A stretch of 64,000 nt of DNA from Bacteroidetes bacterium UBA4414 (GCA_002389765.1 DGQM01000010.1:33762-97761), one strand, 5' to 3'; positions 52,386 through 62,568 are shown, counted from the stretch's first letter. The notes: generated by a model from the sequence alone, not told the origin. Made by a program: numbers and translations.

Positions 52386-55300
52386 ATGAGGAAATTTGTA
52401 TTCGCCCTGACTTTGTTTGCGGGGCTGTATGTAACTGGCGCAAGAGCGGAAAAATATGACTTTTCGGTATCTCAGGGAGAGATAACGAACGGGTATGTGG
52501 TAAAGAAAATATGGCTGCAGTCTTATGCAATGCCAAAGGTTGTTTTGCAGGGTGTAGAATATACAAATACAACAAAGATTCCGACAGATGCATACCCTTG
52601 CAAACCGGAAAATTTTGACATTGTTTTAGGTAAGGATCGGAAACGCCCATTTGCATTGGTTAGAGTGCCTGCTTTTGCAGGTTCTGAGGGGGCTTTCAGG
52701 CAAATCAGCAGCTTTTCTGTAGCCGTGGATGAAGTGCAGGTTGTCACACAACCGCCTGCTGCCAAAACAACGGCTGCAAGTTCTCCGTTGGCTAATGGCA
52801 ATTGGTATAAGGTTGCTGTAGCCGAAACGGGTGTTTACAAGGTTGATTATGACTATATAACAACAAAAATGGGCGTAGATGCGGCTAAAATAAGCCCGTC
52901 AAACATCCGCGTTTTTGGTAATGGTGGCAATATGTTGCCCGAAAACAATACCATAGACCGGAAATTCGACCTGACAGAAACTGCAATTTGGGTGAATGAT
53001 GGCGGCGATGGTAGTTTTGGCCCCGGCGATTACCTGATTTTCTATGCCGTTGGGCCTACAAAGTGGACATTGAACAACGACGGCAAGACCTTTGCACATA
53101 CAAAGAACCTGTATGAAGACAAAGCCTACTATTTTCTGAATTTTGACGCTACAGGTAAACGCCTGCCGGTGCAACAAGGCTCTTTATCAGCCAATACTGT
53201 TTCATCTTCATACAACGACTATTACCTGCACGAAAATGATTTGAATAACCCTGCGAAATATGGTAAAAACTGGGTAGGAGAAGAGTTTAGTACATTGGCA
53301 GGCAAGGTAGATAACAGAACAATAGAGTTTGATTTGGGCACGCTGAGCGACGCCGCTTCCTTCAGGATGGTTTTAGCATCCAGAGGTGATGCCAGCCCTA
53401 ATATATTTACTGTAACCAGAAACGGGGCAACAGTGGGTACGTATCAGCTAGGCTCGTCTGCGTGGAATGATGATGCGCCGCCTATGATAACAAAAGAAGT
53501 AGCATGGGCAGAGGCTAGTGCTTCAGGTAAAAATGTAGTGAAAATTAATTTTCAAGCTGCAAAATCAGACATAACCGGTTATCTGGACTTTATTGAAGTT
53601 AACACAAGAAAAGCACTGGCCTACGGCGGTAGCGCATTTGTTTTCAGAGATGCATATACTACCGGTTCGGGAAAAATAGTGACGTATAAAATAGGCAATG
53701 CAGATGCGAATGTACAAGTGTGGGATGTTACAGATGCAAACAATGCTGTGAAGATGAACGGAGCACTTGCAGGCAGCGAATACCAGTTTATACAGGATGC
53801 AGGATCGCTGCATCAGTTTGCTGTAGTACATGGCGCAGATGCACCGACGCCTGATTATGTTGGTAAAGCAGACAATCAAAACCTGCATGCAGAAGATCCT
53901 GTAGATTATATAATAGTATCTGCACCGGAATTTTTGCCTGCCGCAGGCGATCTTGCCAACTTTCACAGGCAGTACAATAAGTACCGTGTTTTAGTTACAA
54001 CACCACAACAGATTTACAATGAATTTTCTTCAGGAGGACAAGATATTAGTGCCATCCGCGATTTTGTAAAAATGTTTTACGACAGGGCAGGTAATGATGT
54101 GTCGAAAATGCCAAAATACTTGTTGTTATTAGGAGATGCGTCTTTCGATTACAGAAACAGAGTGAGTAATAATACCAACTTTGTACCTACGTTTGAATCA
54201 TTGCAATCTTTTGACAGAATAGCAAGTTATAGTGGTGATGATTTCTTCGGTTTTCTGGACGATAACGAAGATATAGAGAACACTAATATTGCAAATACGC
54301 TAGATGTTGGTGTTGGTCGTTTCCCTGTAAAGAGCCTGGATGAAGCATATGGAATGGTTAACAAGGTAAAGGCTTATAAAAGTGCAGAATCGCTGGGCCC
54401 ATGGAGGATATCAACAACGCTTGTTACTGATAATGAAGACGAGGCTGGACCGCATATGGAAGATGGTGAAATAATGGACACAACCATTGCCAACAGATCG
54501 CGTCTTTATAACAGTAGTAAGATATATCTGGATGCTACGCCTTTTGTTTCTACACCGGGAGGCGCACGCGCGCCGCAGGCAAATAAATCTATTAATGATC
54601 AGATTTTTAAAGGCACACTATTACTCAACTACAACGGGCATGGTAATATAGATGTGCTGGCTCATGAGCGTATTATAACGCAGGATGATTATAGCAAATG
54701 GGCAAACCTTTATAAGCTGCCATTTATGGTAACGGCTACCTGCGATTTCGGGCAGTTTGATCAGCCCCAATTTGTATCTGCGGGTGAGCAAATTGTATTG
54801 AAAAAAGATGGAGGTGCAATAGCTTCGCTAACAACAACACAGTTGGTATATCAAGACCCTAACCGTATTATTAATAAAGACTTTCTGGATGCACAATTTG
54901 ACCGTGAAAACGGCAAGTGGCACACTTTTGGTGATGCAATACGTATTGGTAAAAACAAGACTTACAGTGTATCAGGTACATCCTCATCGTACATTGTAAA
55001 TTTCAGGAAATTTGCATTGTTAGGAGATCCGGCACTAACGCCAAACTTCCCTGAACAATACATCTACACGGAAAGTATTAAAGATGGTGTTACAGGCCAG
55101 CCTGTAAATAAACTATCTGCATTGGGAAGCTATACGGTAAGCGGGTATGTAGGGGATGAGAGTAAGCAAATATTGAGTGGCTTTAACGGAAGGGTAACGC
55201 TTATTATATATGATAAGCCTCGCACGGTGAAAACCATCACGTCTATCAACAAAACATTCAAAGTACGTAACAATATTATCTACCGTGGTAAGGCTACTGT

Positions 55301-56123
55301 TACAAATGGTAAATTCTCTGTATCGTTTATAGCGCCTAAGGATATAAACTATGAATTGGGTAAGGGCAAAATAAGCTACTATGCAGAGAACGGACAAATA
55401 GACGGTGCAGGTTTTGATACCACATACAGCGTAGGTGGATATTCAGATAACCCGATTCTGGAGAAAATACCACCGATTGTAAAACCATACATCGGCGATA
55501 GTATGTTTATAAACGGAGGACTGACAGGAACAAACAGCCTGTTGTTTGTAGTACTGCAGGATGAGACAGGTATTAATGTTTCGGGTAATGCAGTAGGCCA
55601 TGATTTGATAGGCGTATTGGATGGCAATGTGGAAAGCCCGTTTGTATTGAATGACTATTACGAAACAGAGGCTAATACCTATAAAAAAGGCTATGTAAAC
55701 TTCCCGATGACTAACCTTGCTAACGGCAGGCACAGACTGACGGTAAAAGCATGGGATGTTAACAATAATTCAGGAGAAGGTACGGTAGATTTTGAGGTGG
55801 CAGATGGCAAATTGGTGAAAATGCAAAAACTGTCAAACTATCCGAATCCGTTTAAAGACAAAACACATTTTGTATTTGAGCACAATCATCCGGACGAATA
55901 TTTATATTCGGAAATTTATATATATACCATGGACGGCAGACTTGTACGTACATTGAAACAGGTGTATGAAGCAGGTAGCGGCGCCAGCAGAGAGCTGGTA
56001 TGGGATGGTACAGATGCAAGTGGTGCAACACTGCCTTCAGGGGTGTATTTGTATAAATTGCAGGTGGTTGCAGAAAATGGAGCAAAAGACGTTGCATACC
56101 AAAAACTGGTTATTGCACGTTAA
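52386..56123 (+). CDS. porU: Type IX secretion system sortase PorU
   Basis: 1245 residues, the gingipain-fold (peptidase C25) sortase that removes the C-terminal sorting domain of type IX cargo and links the mature protein to lipopolysaccharide. Signal peptide to about residue 22. The catalytic pair is H752 in 'LNYNGHGNIDVL' and C786 in 'MVTATCDFGQFDQ', preceded by 'LLLLGDASFDYRNR'. The protein ends in its own sorting-type domain ('LSNYPNPFKDKTHFVFEH', 'YLYKLQVVAENGAKDV') that PorU keeps uncleaved to dock on PorV. porV follows 111 bases downstream, as in Flavobacterium. Confidence 0.96.
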   Translation: MRKFVFALTLFAGLYVTGARAEKYDFSVSQGEITNGYVVKKIWLQSYAMPKVVLQGVEYTNTTKIPTDAYPCKPENFDIVLGKDRKRPFALVRVPAFAGSEGAFRQISSFSVAVDEVQVVTQPPAAKTTAASSPLANGNWYKVAVAETGVYKVDYDYITTKMGVDAAKISPSNIRVFGNGGNMLPENNTIDRKFDLTETAIWVNDGGDGSFGPGDYLIFYAVGPTKWTLNNDGKTFAHTKNLYEDKAYYFLNFDATGKRLPVQQGSLSANTVSSSYNDYYLHENDLNNPAKYGKNWVGEEFSTLAGKVDNRTIEFDLGTLSDAASFRMVLASRGDASPNIFTVTRNGATVGTYQLGSSAWNDDAPPMITKEVAWAEASASGKNVVKINFQAAKSDITGYLDFIEVNTRKALAYGGSAFVFRDAYTTGSGKIVTYKIGNADANVQVWDVTDANNAVKMNGALAGSEYQFIQDAGSLHQFAVVHGADAPTPDYVGKADNQNLHAEDPVDYIIVSAPEFLPAAGDLANFHRQYNKYRVLVTTPQQIYNEFSSGGQDISAIRDFVKMFYDRAGNDVSKMPKYLLLLGDASFDYRNRVSNNTNFVPTFESLQSFDRIASYSGDDFFGFLDDNEDIENTNIANTLDVGVGRFPVKSLDEAYGMVNKVKAYKSAESLGPWRISTTLVTDNEDEAGPHMEDGEIMDTTIANRSRLYNSSKIYLDATPFVSTPGGARAPQANKSINDQIFKGTLLLNYNGHGNIDVLAHERIITQDDYSKWANLYKLPFMVTATCDFGQFDQPQFVSAGEQIVLKKDGGAIASLTTTQLVYQDPNRIINKDFLDAQFDRENGKWHTFGDAIRIGKNKTYSVSGTSSSYIVNFRKFALLGDPALTPNFPEQYIYTESIKDGVTGQPVNKLSALGSYTVSGYVGDESKQILSGFNGRVTLIIYDKPRTVKTITSINKTFKVRNNIIYRGKATVTNGKFSVSFIAPKDINYELGKGKISYYAENGQIDGAGFDTTYSVGGYSDNPILEKIPPIVKPYIGDSMFINGGLTGTNSLLFVVLQDETGINVSGNAVGHDLIGVLDGNVESPFVLNDYYETEANTYKKGYVNFPMTNLANGRHRLTVKAWDVNNNSGEGTVDFEVADGKLVKMQKLSNYPNPFKDKTHFVFEHNHPDEYLYSEIYIYTMDGRLVRTLKQVYEAGSGASRELVWDGTDASGATLPSGVYLYKLQVVAENGAKDVAYQKLVIAR

Positions 56124-56234
56124 TAGTCAATGATATGGTGTATATTAGCAATCCCTATAGTTAACCGCATTATAATTTGCGGTGATTGTGAAATAAAATA
56201 CCTTTGCAAAACTTTAAAATAAATTATAATTAGA

Positions 56235-57425
56235 ATGGCAAATCGCTTTGCTTTAGTTGGATTAAGTTTGGCACTAGCCCTAAATGCCACCGCACAGACA
56301 GGCCTTAACGGACAGAGTACAGTAAATACCGTGACAACAGCAGTTCCTTTCTTACGTATTTCTCCTGATGCACGTTCGGGTGCGATGGGTGATGTAGGTT
56401 TGGCTATAACGCCGGATGCTAATGCACAATACTGGAACGTATCTAAAATACCATTTGCAGAAAAGAAATTTGCTGTTTCTGCTACATACACGCCGTGGTT
56501 GAAGGATATTGTCCCTGATATATTCCTGGCATACCTTTCAGGTTATGCAAAATTTGGGGAGAAAACACCACAGGCTATCAGCTTTGGTTTCCGCTATTTC
56601 TCTTTGGGTGAAATAAACTATACTGCATTTGACGCCAGCCCATTGGGTACAGGTAAACCAAACGAATATTCTTTTGATTTGGGTTATTCTCGTCAATTGT
56701 CTCCGAACTTATCTACAGGTCTTAGCTTCCGTTATATACACTCTGCTATTGCAACCGGTTTGGCTTCTACATCTGGCATAGACTACAAACCAGGTAATGC
56801 AGTAAGTGCAGACTTAGGTGTGTATTATACCAAGTCTAAAGACATAGACGATTTCCGTAGCACAAACTTCAGCTTTGGTGCTGTGCTGAGCAATGTAGGT
56901 ACTAAAATTGCTTACAGCTCTACACGCAGAGACTTCATACCTATCAATCTGGGCTTGGGTGCTGCATATACTTACAAAATAGATGAGTATAACAAAATAA
57001 CGGCTGCGTTGGATTTGAATAAACTGCTGGTGCCTACACCGCAGGATACATCTACAACACCGGGTATCAAAAAATATGCTATCCCTGACAAAACAGTGGT
57101 GTCTGGTATGTTTGGTTCATTTGGCGATGCGCCGGGTGGCTTCAGCGAAGAGTTGAAAGAATGGCAGATATCTGCAGGTCTTGAATACTGGTATCAAAAT
57201 CAGTTTGCACTGCGTGCTGGTTATTTCTACGAAAACAAGGATAAGGGTGACCGTAAATTCCTGACTTGTGGTTTGGGTGTACGCTACAATATCTTCAATT
57301 TGAACTTCGCATACCTGATACCTTCAGGTAGCGGTGTAACAAGGAATCCACTGTCAAACACACTGCGCTTCTCGCTGATGTTTGAATTTGATGATTTGAA
57401 GAAAAAAGAAGAAACAACACCTTAA
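56235..57425 (+). CDS. porV: Type IX secretion outer-membrane shuttle protein PorV (LptO)
   Basis: 396 residues with a signal peptide ('VGLSLALALNATAQ'). FadL-like 14-strand barrel: 'VPFLRISPDARSGAMGDVG' near the N-terminus is the PorV/PorQ family signature. 'YWNVSKIPFAEKKFAVSATY', 'EINYTAFDASPLG' and the closing strand 'LRFSLMFEFDD' follow. PorV takes cargo from the translocon to the PorU sortase. It is next to porU and likely co-transcribed, though the 111-base gap could hold a second promoter. Confidence 0.95.
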   Translation: MANRFALVGLSLALALNATAQTGLNGQSTVNTVTTAVPFLRISPDARSGAMGDVGLAITPDANAQYWNVSKIPFAEKKFAVSATYTPWLKDIVPDIFLAYLSGYAKFGEKTPQAISFGFRYFSLGEINYTAFDASPLGTGKPNEYSFDLGYSRQLSPNLSTGLSFRYIHSAIATGLASTSGIDYKPGNAVSADLGVYYTKSKDIDDFRSTNFSFGAVLSNVGTKIAYSSTRRDFIPINLGLGAAYTYKIDEYNKITAALDLNKLLVPTPQDTSTTPGIKKYAIPDKTVVSGMFGSFGDAPGGFSEELKEWQISAGLEYWYQNQFALRAGYFYENKDKGDRKFLTCGLGVRYNIFNLNFAYLIPSGSGVTRNPLSNTLRFSLMFEFDDLKKKEETTP

Positions 57426-57444
57426 TTGATAAAAGATTTAAAAG

Positions 57445-57475
57445 AAAAAGGAGCAACAACTGTTGCTCCTTTTTT
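57445..57475. terminator. Bidirectional terminator between porV and the ABC-F gene
   Basis: GGAGCAAC, loop AACT, GTTGCTCC, flanked by A5 and T6. It overlaps the stop codon of the ABC-F gene. Confidence 0.9.
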
Positions 57476-59360
57476 ATGCCAGTTCGCTAAGTTCTAACCA
57501 GCGCATTTCTTTTTCTTCCAGCAGGTTGGTTACCTCGGTAATGCGTTTGCTCAGTTTATCCAGCTCTTCATATGCTATATTGCCTGCGCTCATTTTCTCG
57601 GTTATTTCTGCTTTTTCTTTTTCTAATGCAGGTATGTCTTTCTCAAGTTGTTCAAACTCGCGTTTTTCGTTGAAGGAAAGCTTCTTTTTGTCTTTTGCTT
57701 TGCTTTCTGTGGCTGCGGTAGTTTGTGCCGCTGCAAGCTCTTGTTGTTTTTTCTGTTGTTCTTCTTCCTTCTGTGCAATACGATATAGCGTATAGTTGCC
57801 GGGGAAATCGCGTATTACACCGTTACCTTCAAATACAAACAGATGATCTACAAGGCGATCCATAAAATACCTGTCGTGCGATACAATGAGCAGACAACCC
57901 TGATATTCGCTCAGGAACGTTTCTAATACCGATAGTGTAGGAAGATCCAAATCGTTAGTAGGTTCATCCAGTATCAGGAAGTTGGGATTGCGGAACAATA
58001 TTGTTAGTAATTGCAGACGCTTCTTTTCACCACCGCTTAGCTTGCTCAGATAGGTATATTGCTGCTCAGGCGGAAAGAGGAACAATTGTAGGAACTGTGC
58101 TGCACTCAGCGTACTGCCATCTGCCAATGGGAAGTTCTCTGCAATGTTCTTTACATACTCTATTACGCGCATGTCTTCTTTTATCTCTAGTCCTTGTTGC
58201 GAGAAGTTGCCGAAGATAACTGTATCACCGATGTTTATCTTGCCACTGTCTGCAGGTTCGTGGCCTTGCAGCATTTGCAGAAAGGTAGACTTACCTGCGC
58301 CGTTCTTACCAACTACACCAATACGGTCTCCTTTTTTGAAGGTATAGTCGAAGCCCTTCAGCAATACTTTTTCGCCATAGCTTTTATATACCTTTTTTAG
58401 CTCGGCAATTTTACCGCCAAGGCGGTTCATCTTCATCTGCAGCTCTACTTTGTTGTCTTCAATGCGCTGTTTGGCACGAGACTCTACATCGTAGAAATTG
58501 TCTATACGGCTGCGAGCTTTGGTAGAGCGGGCTTTTGGTTGCTTGCGCATCCATTCCAGCTCTTTGCGGTATTCGTTGCGTGCCTTGTCTATGCTAGCCT
58601 GCTGGCTGTCTATACGGGCTGCTTTCTTTTCTATGTAGTTTTCGTAGTCGCCCTTGTATTCATAAAAAGTGCTACCATCCAGTTCCCATATTTCGTCGCA
58701 CACGGCATCCAGGAAGTAGCGATCGTGGGTTACCATCAGCAGGGTTACTTTTTCCTGATTCAGGTAGTGTTCCAGCCATTCTACCATTTCCACATCCAGG
58801 TGGTTGGTAGGTTCATCCATTATCAGCAGTACGTGCTTATGCTCAAAGCCAATATCTATCAGCGTTTGTGCCAGTGCAACGCGCTTGCGCTGCCCTCCCG
58901 ATAAGGTCTTTACGGGTTGGTCGAGATGGTGGATGTTCAGCTTGCCGAGGATTTGCTTCACTTTGGCTTCAAAATCCCAGGCGCTCAGCTCATCAAGCTT
59001 TGCCAATGCTTCTGAAAGGGCAACAGGGTCTTTGTCATCACTATCCAATATGCGCTCATAGTCGCGAAGTGCTTCAGCAACAGGGTGCTTATAATGGAAG
59101 ATATTATCAACTACAGAAAGCTCCTCGTTGAATTTTGGTTCCTGTTCAAAAAGCGCAACGGTTACATCTTTGTGTATCCACACAGAGCCTTCATCAGGTT
59201 GGTCTTGTCCTGCCAGTATTTTAAGTAGGGTAGATTTACCGCTACCGTTTTTTGCTACAAGGGCTATTTTATCGCCCTCGCTGATATGAAAAGTTATTTT
59301 CTGAAATAAAGGTTTTACGCCAAACGATTTGCTGATCCCTTCTGCCGAAACATAATGCAT
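57474..59360 (-). CDS. ABC-F family ATPase (Uup/Ettu-like translation factor)
   Basis: 628 residues, two ABC domains in tandem and no membrane segments. Domain 1: 'VAKNGSGKST' (about 36-45) and 'LSGGQRKRVALAQ'. Domain 2: 'VGKNGAGKST' (about 345) and 'LSGGEKKRLQLL' with 'FLILDEPTNDLDLP'. A linker rich in basic coiled coil lies between, and a C-terminal coiled coil (about 550-628, 'EKREFEQLEKDIPALEKEKA') is the Uup-type extension. ABC-F proteins bind the ribosomal E site and relieve stalling; some give antibiotic resistance. The Uup-like tail suggests a housekeeping role. Confidence 0.93.
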   Translation of the reverse strand: MHYVSAEGISKSFGVKPLFQKITFHISEGDKIALVAKNGSGKSTLLKILAGQDQPDEGSVWIHKDVTVALFEQEPKFNEELSVVDNIFHYKHPVAEALRDYERILDSDDKDPVALSEALAKLDELSAWDFEAKVKQILGKLNIHHLDQPVKTLSGGQRKRVALAQTLIDIGFEHKHVLLIMDEPTNHLDVEMVEWLEHYLNQEKVTLLMVTHDRYFLDAVCDEIWELDGSTFYEYKGDYENYIEKKAARIDSQQASIDKARNEYRKELEWMRKQPKARSTKARSRIDNFYDVESRAKQRIEDNKVELQMKMNRLGGKIAELKKVYKSYGEKVLLKGFDYTFKKGDRIGVVGKNGAGKSTFLQMLQGHEPADSGKINIGDTVIFGNFSQQGLEIKEDMRVIEYVKNIAENFPLADGSTLSAAQFLQLFLFPPEQQYTYLSKLSGGEKKRLQLLTILFRNPNFLILDEPTNDLDLPTLSVLETFLSEYQGCLLIVSHDRYFMDRLVDHLFVFEGNGVIRDFPGNYTLYRIAQKEEEQQKKQQELAAAQTTAATESKAKDKKKLSFNEKREFEQLEKDIPALEKEKAEITEKMSAGNIAYEELDKLSKRITEVTNLLEEKEMRWLELSELA

Positions 59361-59482
59361 GCAGCAAAATTAAACCCATTCGGCGAGGCTTCATTATTTA
59401 TTTGTAATAATCTCTTTGTGGCTTTGATGTCTCATATAAAAAAATTATTTTCATAAATCTTAAAAACGAATCCTGAAATAAT

Positions 59483-60619
59483 ATGGTAATAGGCGTATTG
59501 AAGGAACAGGCACCCGAAACAAGAGTGTCTCTTGTGCCCGAAGTAGTAGCCGCATTAGTAAAGATGAACGTCTCGGTGTATGTAGAACCGGGTGCGGGAG
59601 ATACAGCATTTCATAGCGATAAAAGCTACACGGATGCAGGTGCGGTTATCAAAGACAGAAACTCTATAGTAGGCGAAGCCAATCTGATACTGGCTATCCA
59701 TACAGACAATATGCCCGAAGACGTAAAGCAGGGCACTGTTGTGATGGGGGTATTCCAGCCACTGTTCAATACAAAGCAAATGCAGCAATGGGCAGGTAAA
59801 GGATATACGGTTTTCAGCCTTGATACCATACCGCGTACTACACGTGCACAGGCTATGGACGTATTGAGCTCTCAGGCAAATATTGCGGGTTATAAAGCGG
59901 TATTGCTGGCAGCATTCCAATATTGCCGCTACTTCCCCATGTTTATGACGGCTGCGGGTAGTATACCACCTGCCAAAGTATTGATACTAGGGGCAGGTGT
60001 AGCAGGTTTGCAGGCTATAGCCACAGCACGCAGGCTTGGGGCAGTGGTAGAGGTGTTTGATACACGCCCTGCGGTGAAGGAAGAAGTAATGAGTCTTGGT
60101 GCCAAGTTTGTAGAGGTAGAGGGTGCGGCAGATGCATCCAAAGCAGGCGGCTATGCGGTAGAGCAAAGCGAAGACTTCCAGCGCAAGCAACGTGAAAAAA
60201 TACACGAACACGCTAAGAAATCAGATATTATCATAACAACTGCACAGATACCCGGCAGAAAAGCACCGATACTCATCACCAAAGAAATGATAGAGGATAT
60301 GCGTGCAGGTTCTGTGATAATAGACATTGCATCTGTAACAGGTGGTAATACGGACCTGACGAAAGATAGGGAAACCGTGATGCACAATGGTGTGGCTATT
60401 GTTGGTAATTCTGCACTAGCAGCAACGGCATCGGCAGATGCTAGTAAAGTGTATGCTAAAAACGTACTCAACTTCCTGAAGCTGATAATAGACAAGGAAG
60501 GCAATATGAACCTGAATTTTGAAGATGATCTGGTGAAAGGCACCTGTATAGCAACTGGTGGCAATATCGTCAACGAAAGGGTTCAATCATTAATCAGTCC
60601 ACAAACAGCAAATGCATAA
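59483..60619 (+). CDS. pntAA: NAD(P) transhydrogenase alpha subunit, NAD-binding part
   Basis: 378 residues, the cytoplasmic NAD(H)-binding domain I of the proton-pumping transhydrogenase, which makes NADPH from NADH at the cost of the proton gradient. 'GVLKEQAPETRVSLVPE' opens it; 'FSLDTIPRTTRAQAMDVLSS' and the Rossmann loop GAGVAG at 170-175 follow. It resembles alanine dehydrogenase, but the neighbours pntAB and pntB settle the assignment. In many bacteria the alpha subunit is one protein; here it is split after domain I, as in Rhodospirillum. Confidence 0.95.
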   Translation: MVIGVLKEQAPETRVSLVPEVVAALVKMNVSVYVEPGAGDTAFHSDKSYTDAGAVIKDRNSIVGEANLILAIHTDNMPEDVKQGTVVMGVFQPLFNTKQMQQWAGKGYTVFSLDTIPRTTRAQAMDVLSSQANIAGYKAVLLAAFQYCRYFPMFMTAAGSIPPAKVLILGAGVAGLQAIATARRLGAVVEVFDTRPAVKEEVMSLGAKFVEVEGAADASKAGGYAVEQSEDFQRKQREKIHEHAKKSDIIITTAQIPGRKAPILITKEMIEDMRAGSVIIDIASVTGGNTDLTKDRETVMHNGVAIVGNSALAATASADASKVYAKNVLNFLKLIIDKEGNMNLNFEDDLVKGTCIATGGNIVNERVQSLISPQTANA

Positions 60620-60625
60620 CAGGCT

Positions 60626-60952
60626 ATGGATTTTATAACAAATTTATTTTCGGACCCTGCAACATACAGGTTGCTTACAATCGTAATCTTATCCATATTT
60701 CTTGGTATAGAAGTGATATCGCGTGTACCATCGGTACTGCATACACCGCTGATGAGTGGTGCCAATGCCATACACGGTGTGGTTATCATCGGTGCCATCA
60801 TCGTAATGGGGCAGGCACATAGCGACGATTATCTGGCCCTGATTCTGGGTTTCCTTTCTGTAGTATTGGGAACGCTGAATGTGGTGGGTGGTTTTGTGGT
60901 TACAGACAGGATGCTTGAAATGTTTGACAAGAAAAAGAAAAAAGCCCCCTAA
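60626..60952 (+). CDS. pntAB: NAD(P) transhydrogenase alpha subunit, membrane part
   Basis: 108 residues with three membrane helices ('LLTIVILSIFLGIEVISRV', 'AIHGVVIIGAIIVMG', 'LILGFLSVVLGTLNVVGGFVV') and the end 'TDRMLEMFDKKKKK', typical of the domain II part of PntA. It starts seven bases after pntAA. Its last codons and stop (AAA GCC CCC TAA) are supplied by a CCCCTAA repeat that follows into the gap. Confidence 0.93.
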   Translation: MDFITNLFSDPATYRLLTIVILSIFLGIEVISRVPSVLHTPLMSGANAIHGVVIIGAIIVMGQAHSDDYLALILGFLSVVLGTLNVVGGFVVTDRMLEMFDKKKKKAP

Positions 60953-61037
60953 CCCCCTAAAGGGGGAAAGCAAAAGCTTTCTAGGGTTATCATACTATTC
61001 TTAACATAAAAAGTAGCCCCTTTAGGGGTTGGGGTTT
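60943..61037. repeat. Pair of inverted CCCCTTTAGGGG repeat arms between pntAB and pntB
   Basis: Left arm 60943-60970 holds the palindrome CCCCCT-AA-AGGGGG. Right arm 61012-61037 holds CCCCT-TT-AGGGG followed by TTGGGGTTT. The reverse complement of the left (CCCCTTTAGGGGGTTAGGGG) nearly equals the right, so the arms are inverted copies with 41 bases between. They end three bases before the pntB ATG and interrupt an otherwise tight operon. Confidence 0.85.
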
Positions 61038-61039
61038 AT

Positions 61040-62485
61040 ATGACACAAGTAATATTGCCACTTAGTTACCTGATAGGTTCGGTAACATTTATCATAGGCC
61101 TTAAGATGCTTTCTCATCCCGACAGTGCGCGCAAGGGCAACCTCGTAGCCGCAGTAGGTATGACGATAGCTATACTGGCAACCATATTTCTATACACAGA
61201 CGAAAACGGGAATAAGCTGGGCAACTATGCATGGATATTCGGTGGTCTTATCATCGGTTCTATAGTAGGTACGCTGGCTGCCAAAAAAGTACAGATGACG
61301 GCTATGCCTGAAATGGTAAGCCTCTTCAATGGTATGGGTGGTGCCTGTGCCATGCTCATATCTATTATCGAATTCAAGCACCATACATCAATACCTGCTG
61401 ACCTGTATGAAGAAGCAGGCGCATCAGCGCTTAAGATGATACCGGGTACGTTGTTTATCACCATCATTGTGGGTATGGTGATAGGTAGTGTGTCTTTTGC
61501 AGGTAGTATTATAGCATGGGGCAAGCTGAACGGCAAAATCAAAGACTTTTCTTTTAACGGTCAGCATATAATGAATCTGTTGTTGTTGGGTATCATTACT
61601 GCGCTGACTGTATATGTGGTGGCAATGAGACCTGAAGCAACTATCATGTTGTTTTATGTAATACTGGCGCTGTCGCTGGTATATGGTGTCATGTTCGTAT
61701 TCCCGATAGGTGGTGCAGACATGCCGGTTGTTATTTCGTTGCTCAATTCCTTTACGGGTGTGGCAGCAGCATTTGGCGGCTTCCTGTACAACAATCCTGT
61801 AATGCTGACAGGTGGTATTCTTGTAGGTTCTGCGGGTACTATCCTTACAATACTGATGTGTAAAGCCATGAACCGTTCGCTGAAAAATGTATTGATAGGT
61901 TCGTTTGGTGGTGGCGCGAAAGCAGGAGCAGGCGGTGGTTCTAAAGAACAAGGTAACTACAAAGAAATATCTCTGAATGATACTGCGGTGTTGATGGCTT
62001 ATGCATCTAAAGTGATGATTATTCCGGGCTATGGCTTGGCGGTAGCACAGGCACAGCACGTGTGCCACGAACTGGAAAAAGTGCTCCAGGATAAAGGTGT
62101 GGAAGTGTTTTATGGTATCCACCCCGTAGCAGGCCGTATGCCGGGCCATATGAACGTATTGCTGGCAGAGGCTGATGTGCCGTATGAAAAACTGCTGGAA
62201 ATGGAAGATGCCAACGACCAGATGGGTAGCACAACGGTTGTGATGGTGCTTGGTGCCAACGACGTGGTAAACCCTGCGGCAAAAGAAGACCCGAGCAGTC
62301 CTATATATGGTATGCCAATACTGGAAGTAGAAAAAGCAGAACATGTGATAGTAAATAAACGTAGTATGAAGCCAGGCTATGCAGGTATTGAGAACGAACT
62401 CTTCTTCAGGCCAAAGACATCTATGCTTTTTGGCGATGCGAAGAAGGTGTTGCAAGACTTGGTGTCTGAATTGAAACAGGTTTAA
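61040..62485 (+). CDS. pntB: NAD(P) transhydrogenase beta subunit
   Basis: 481 residues. An N-terminal bundle of about eight to nine membrane helices ('YLIGSVTFIIGLKMLSHPD', 'MPEMVSLFNGMGGACAML', 'GADMPVVISLLNSFTGVAAA') is followed by the NADP-binding domain III ('MIIPGYGLAVAQAQH', 'YGIHPVAGRMPGHMNVLLAE', 'GANDVVNPAAKEDP', 'VNKRSMKPGYAGIENELFF'). Completes the three-part transhydrogenase. The repeat upstream leaves only GGGG as a possible ribosome binding sequence. Confidence 0.96.
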   Translation: MTQVILPLSYLIGSVTFIIGLKMLSHPDSARKGNLVAAVGMTIAILATIFLYTDENGNKLGNYAWIFGGLIIGSIVGTLAAKKVQMTAMPEMVSLFNGMGGACAMLISIIEFKHHTSIPADLYEEAGASALKMIPGTLFITIIVGMVIGSVSFAGSIIAWGKLNGKIKDFSFNGQHIMNLLLLGIITALTVYVVAMRPEATIMLFYVILALSLVYGVMFVFPIGGADMPVVISLLNSFTGVAAAFGGFLYNNPVMLTGGILVGSAGTILTILMCKAMNRSLKNVLIGSFGGGAKAGAGGGSKEQGNYKEISLNDTAVLMAYASKVMIIPGYGLAVAQAQHVCHELEKVLQDKGVEVFYGIHPVAGRMPGHMNVLLAEADVPYEKLLEMEDANDQMGSTTVVMVLGANDVVNPAAKEDPSSPIYGMPILEVEKAEHVIVNKRSMKPGYAGIENELFFRPKTSMLFGDAKKVLQDLVSELKQV

Positions 62486-62508
62486 CATAAACAATAAATT
62501 GAATACCG

Positions 62509-62537
62509 GAGCGCTGCAATTGCAGCGCTCTTTTTTT
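62509..62537 (+). terminator. Rho-independent terminator after pntB
   Basis: Palindrome GAGCGCTGCAATTGCAGCGC plus TC, followed by seven T residues. Confidence 0.92.
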
Positions 62538-62568
62538 GTGCTATTGCTAATAGATTATATTTGTTGCG

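Noticed and set aside
59483..60952. Frameshift splitting the transhydrogenase alpha subunit
   Set aside because: Two separate genes with their own starts and seven-base spacing are a normal arrangement in many bacteria.
61424..62494. Antisense frame of 356 codons opposite pntB
   Set aside because: His/Tyr/Cys-rich composition typical of a shadow of a membrane-protein gene; pntB is certain.
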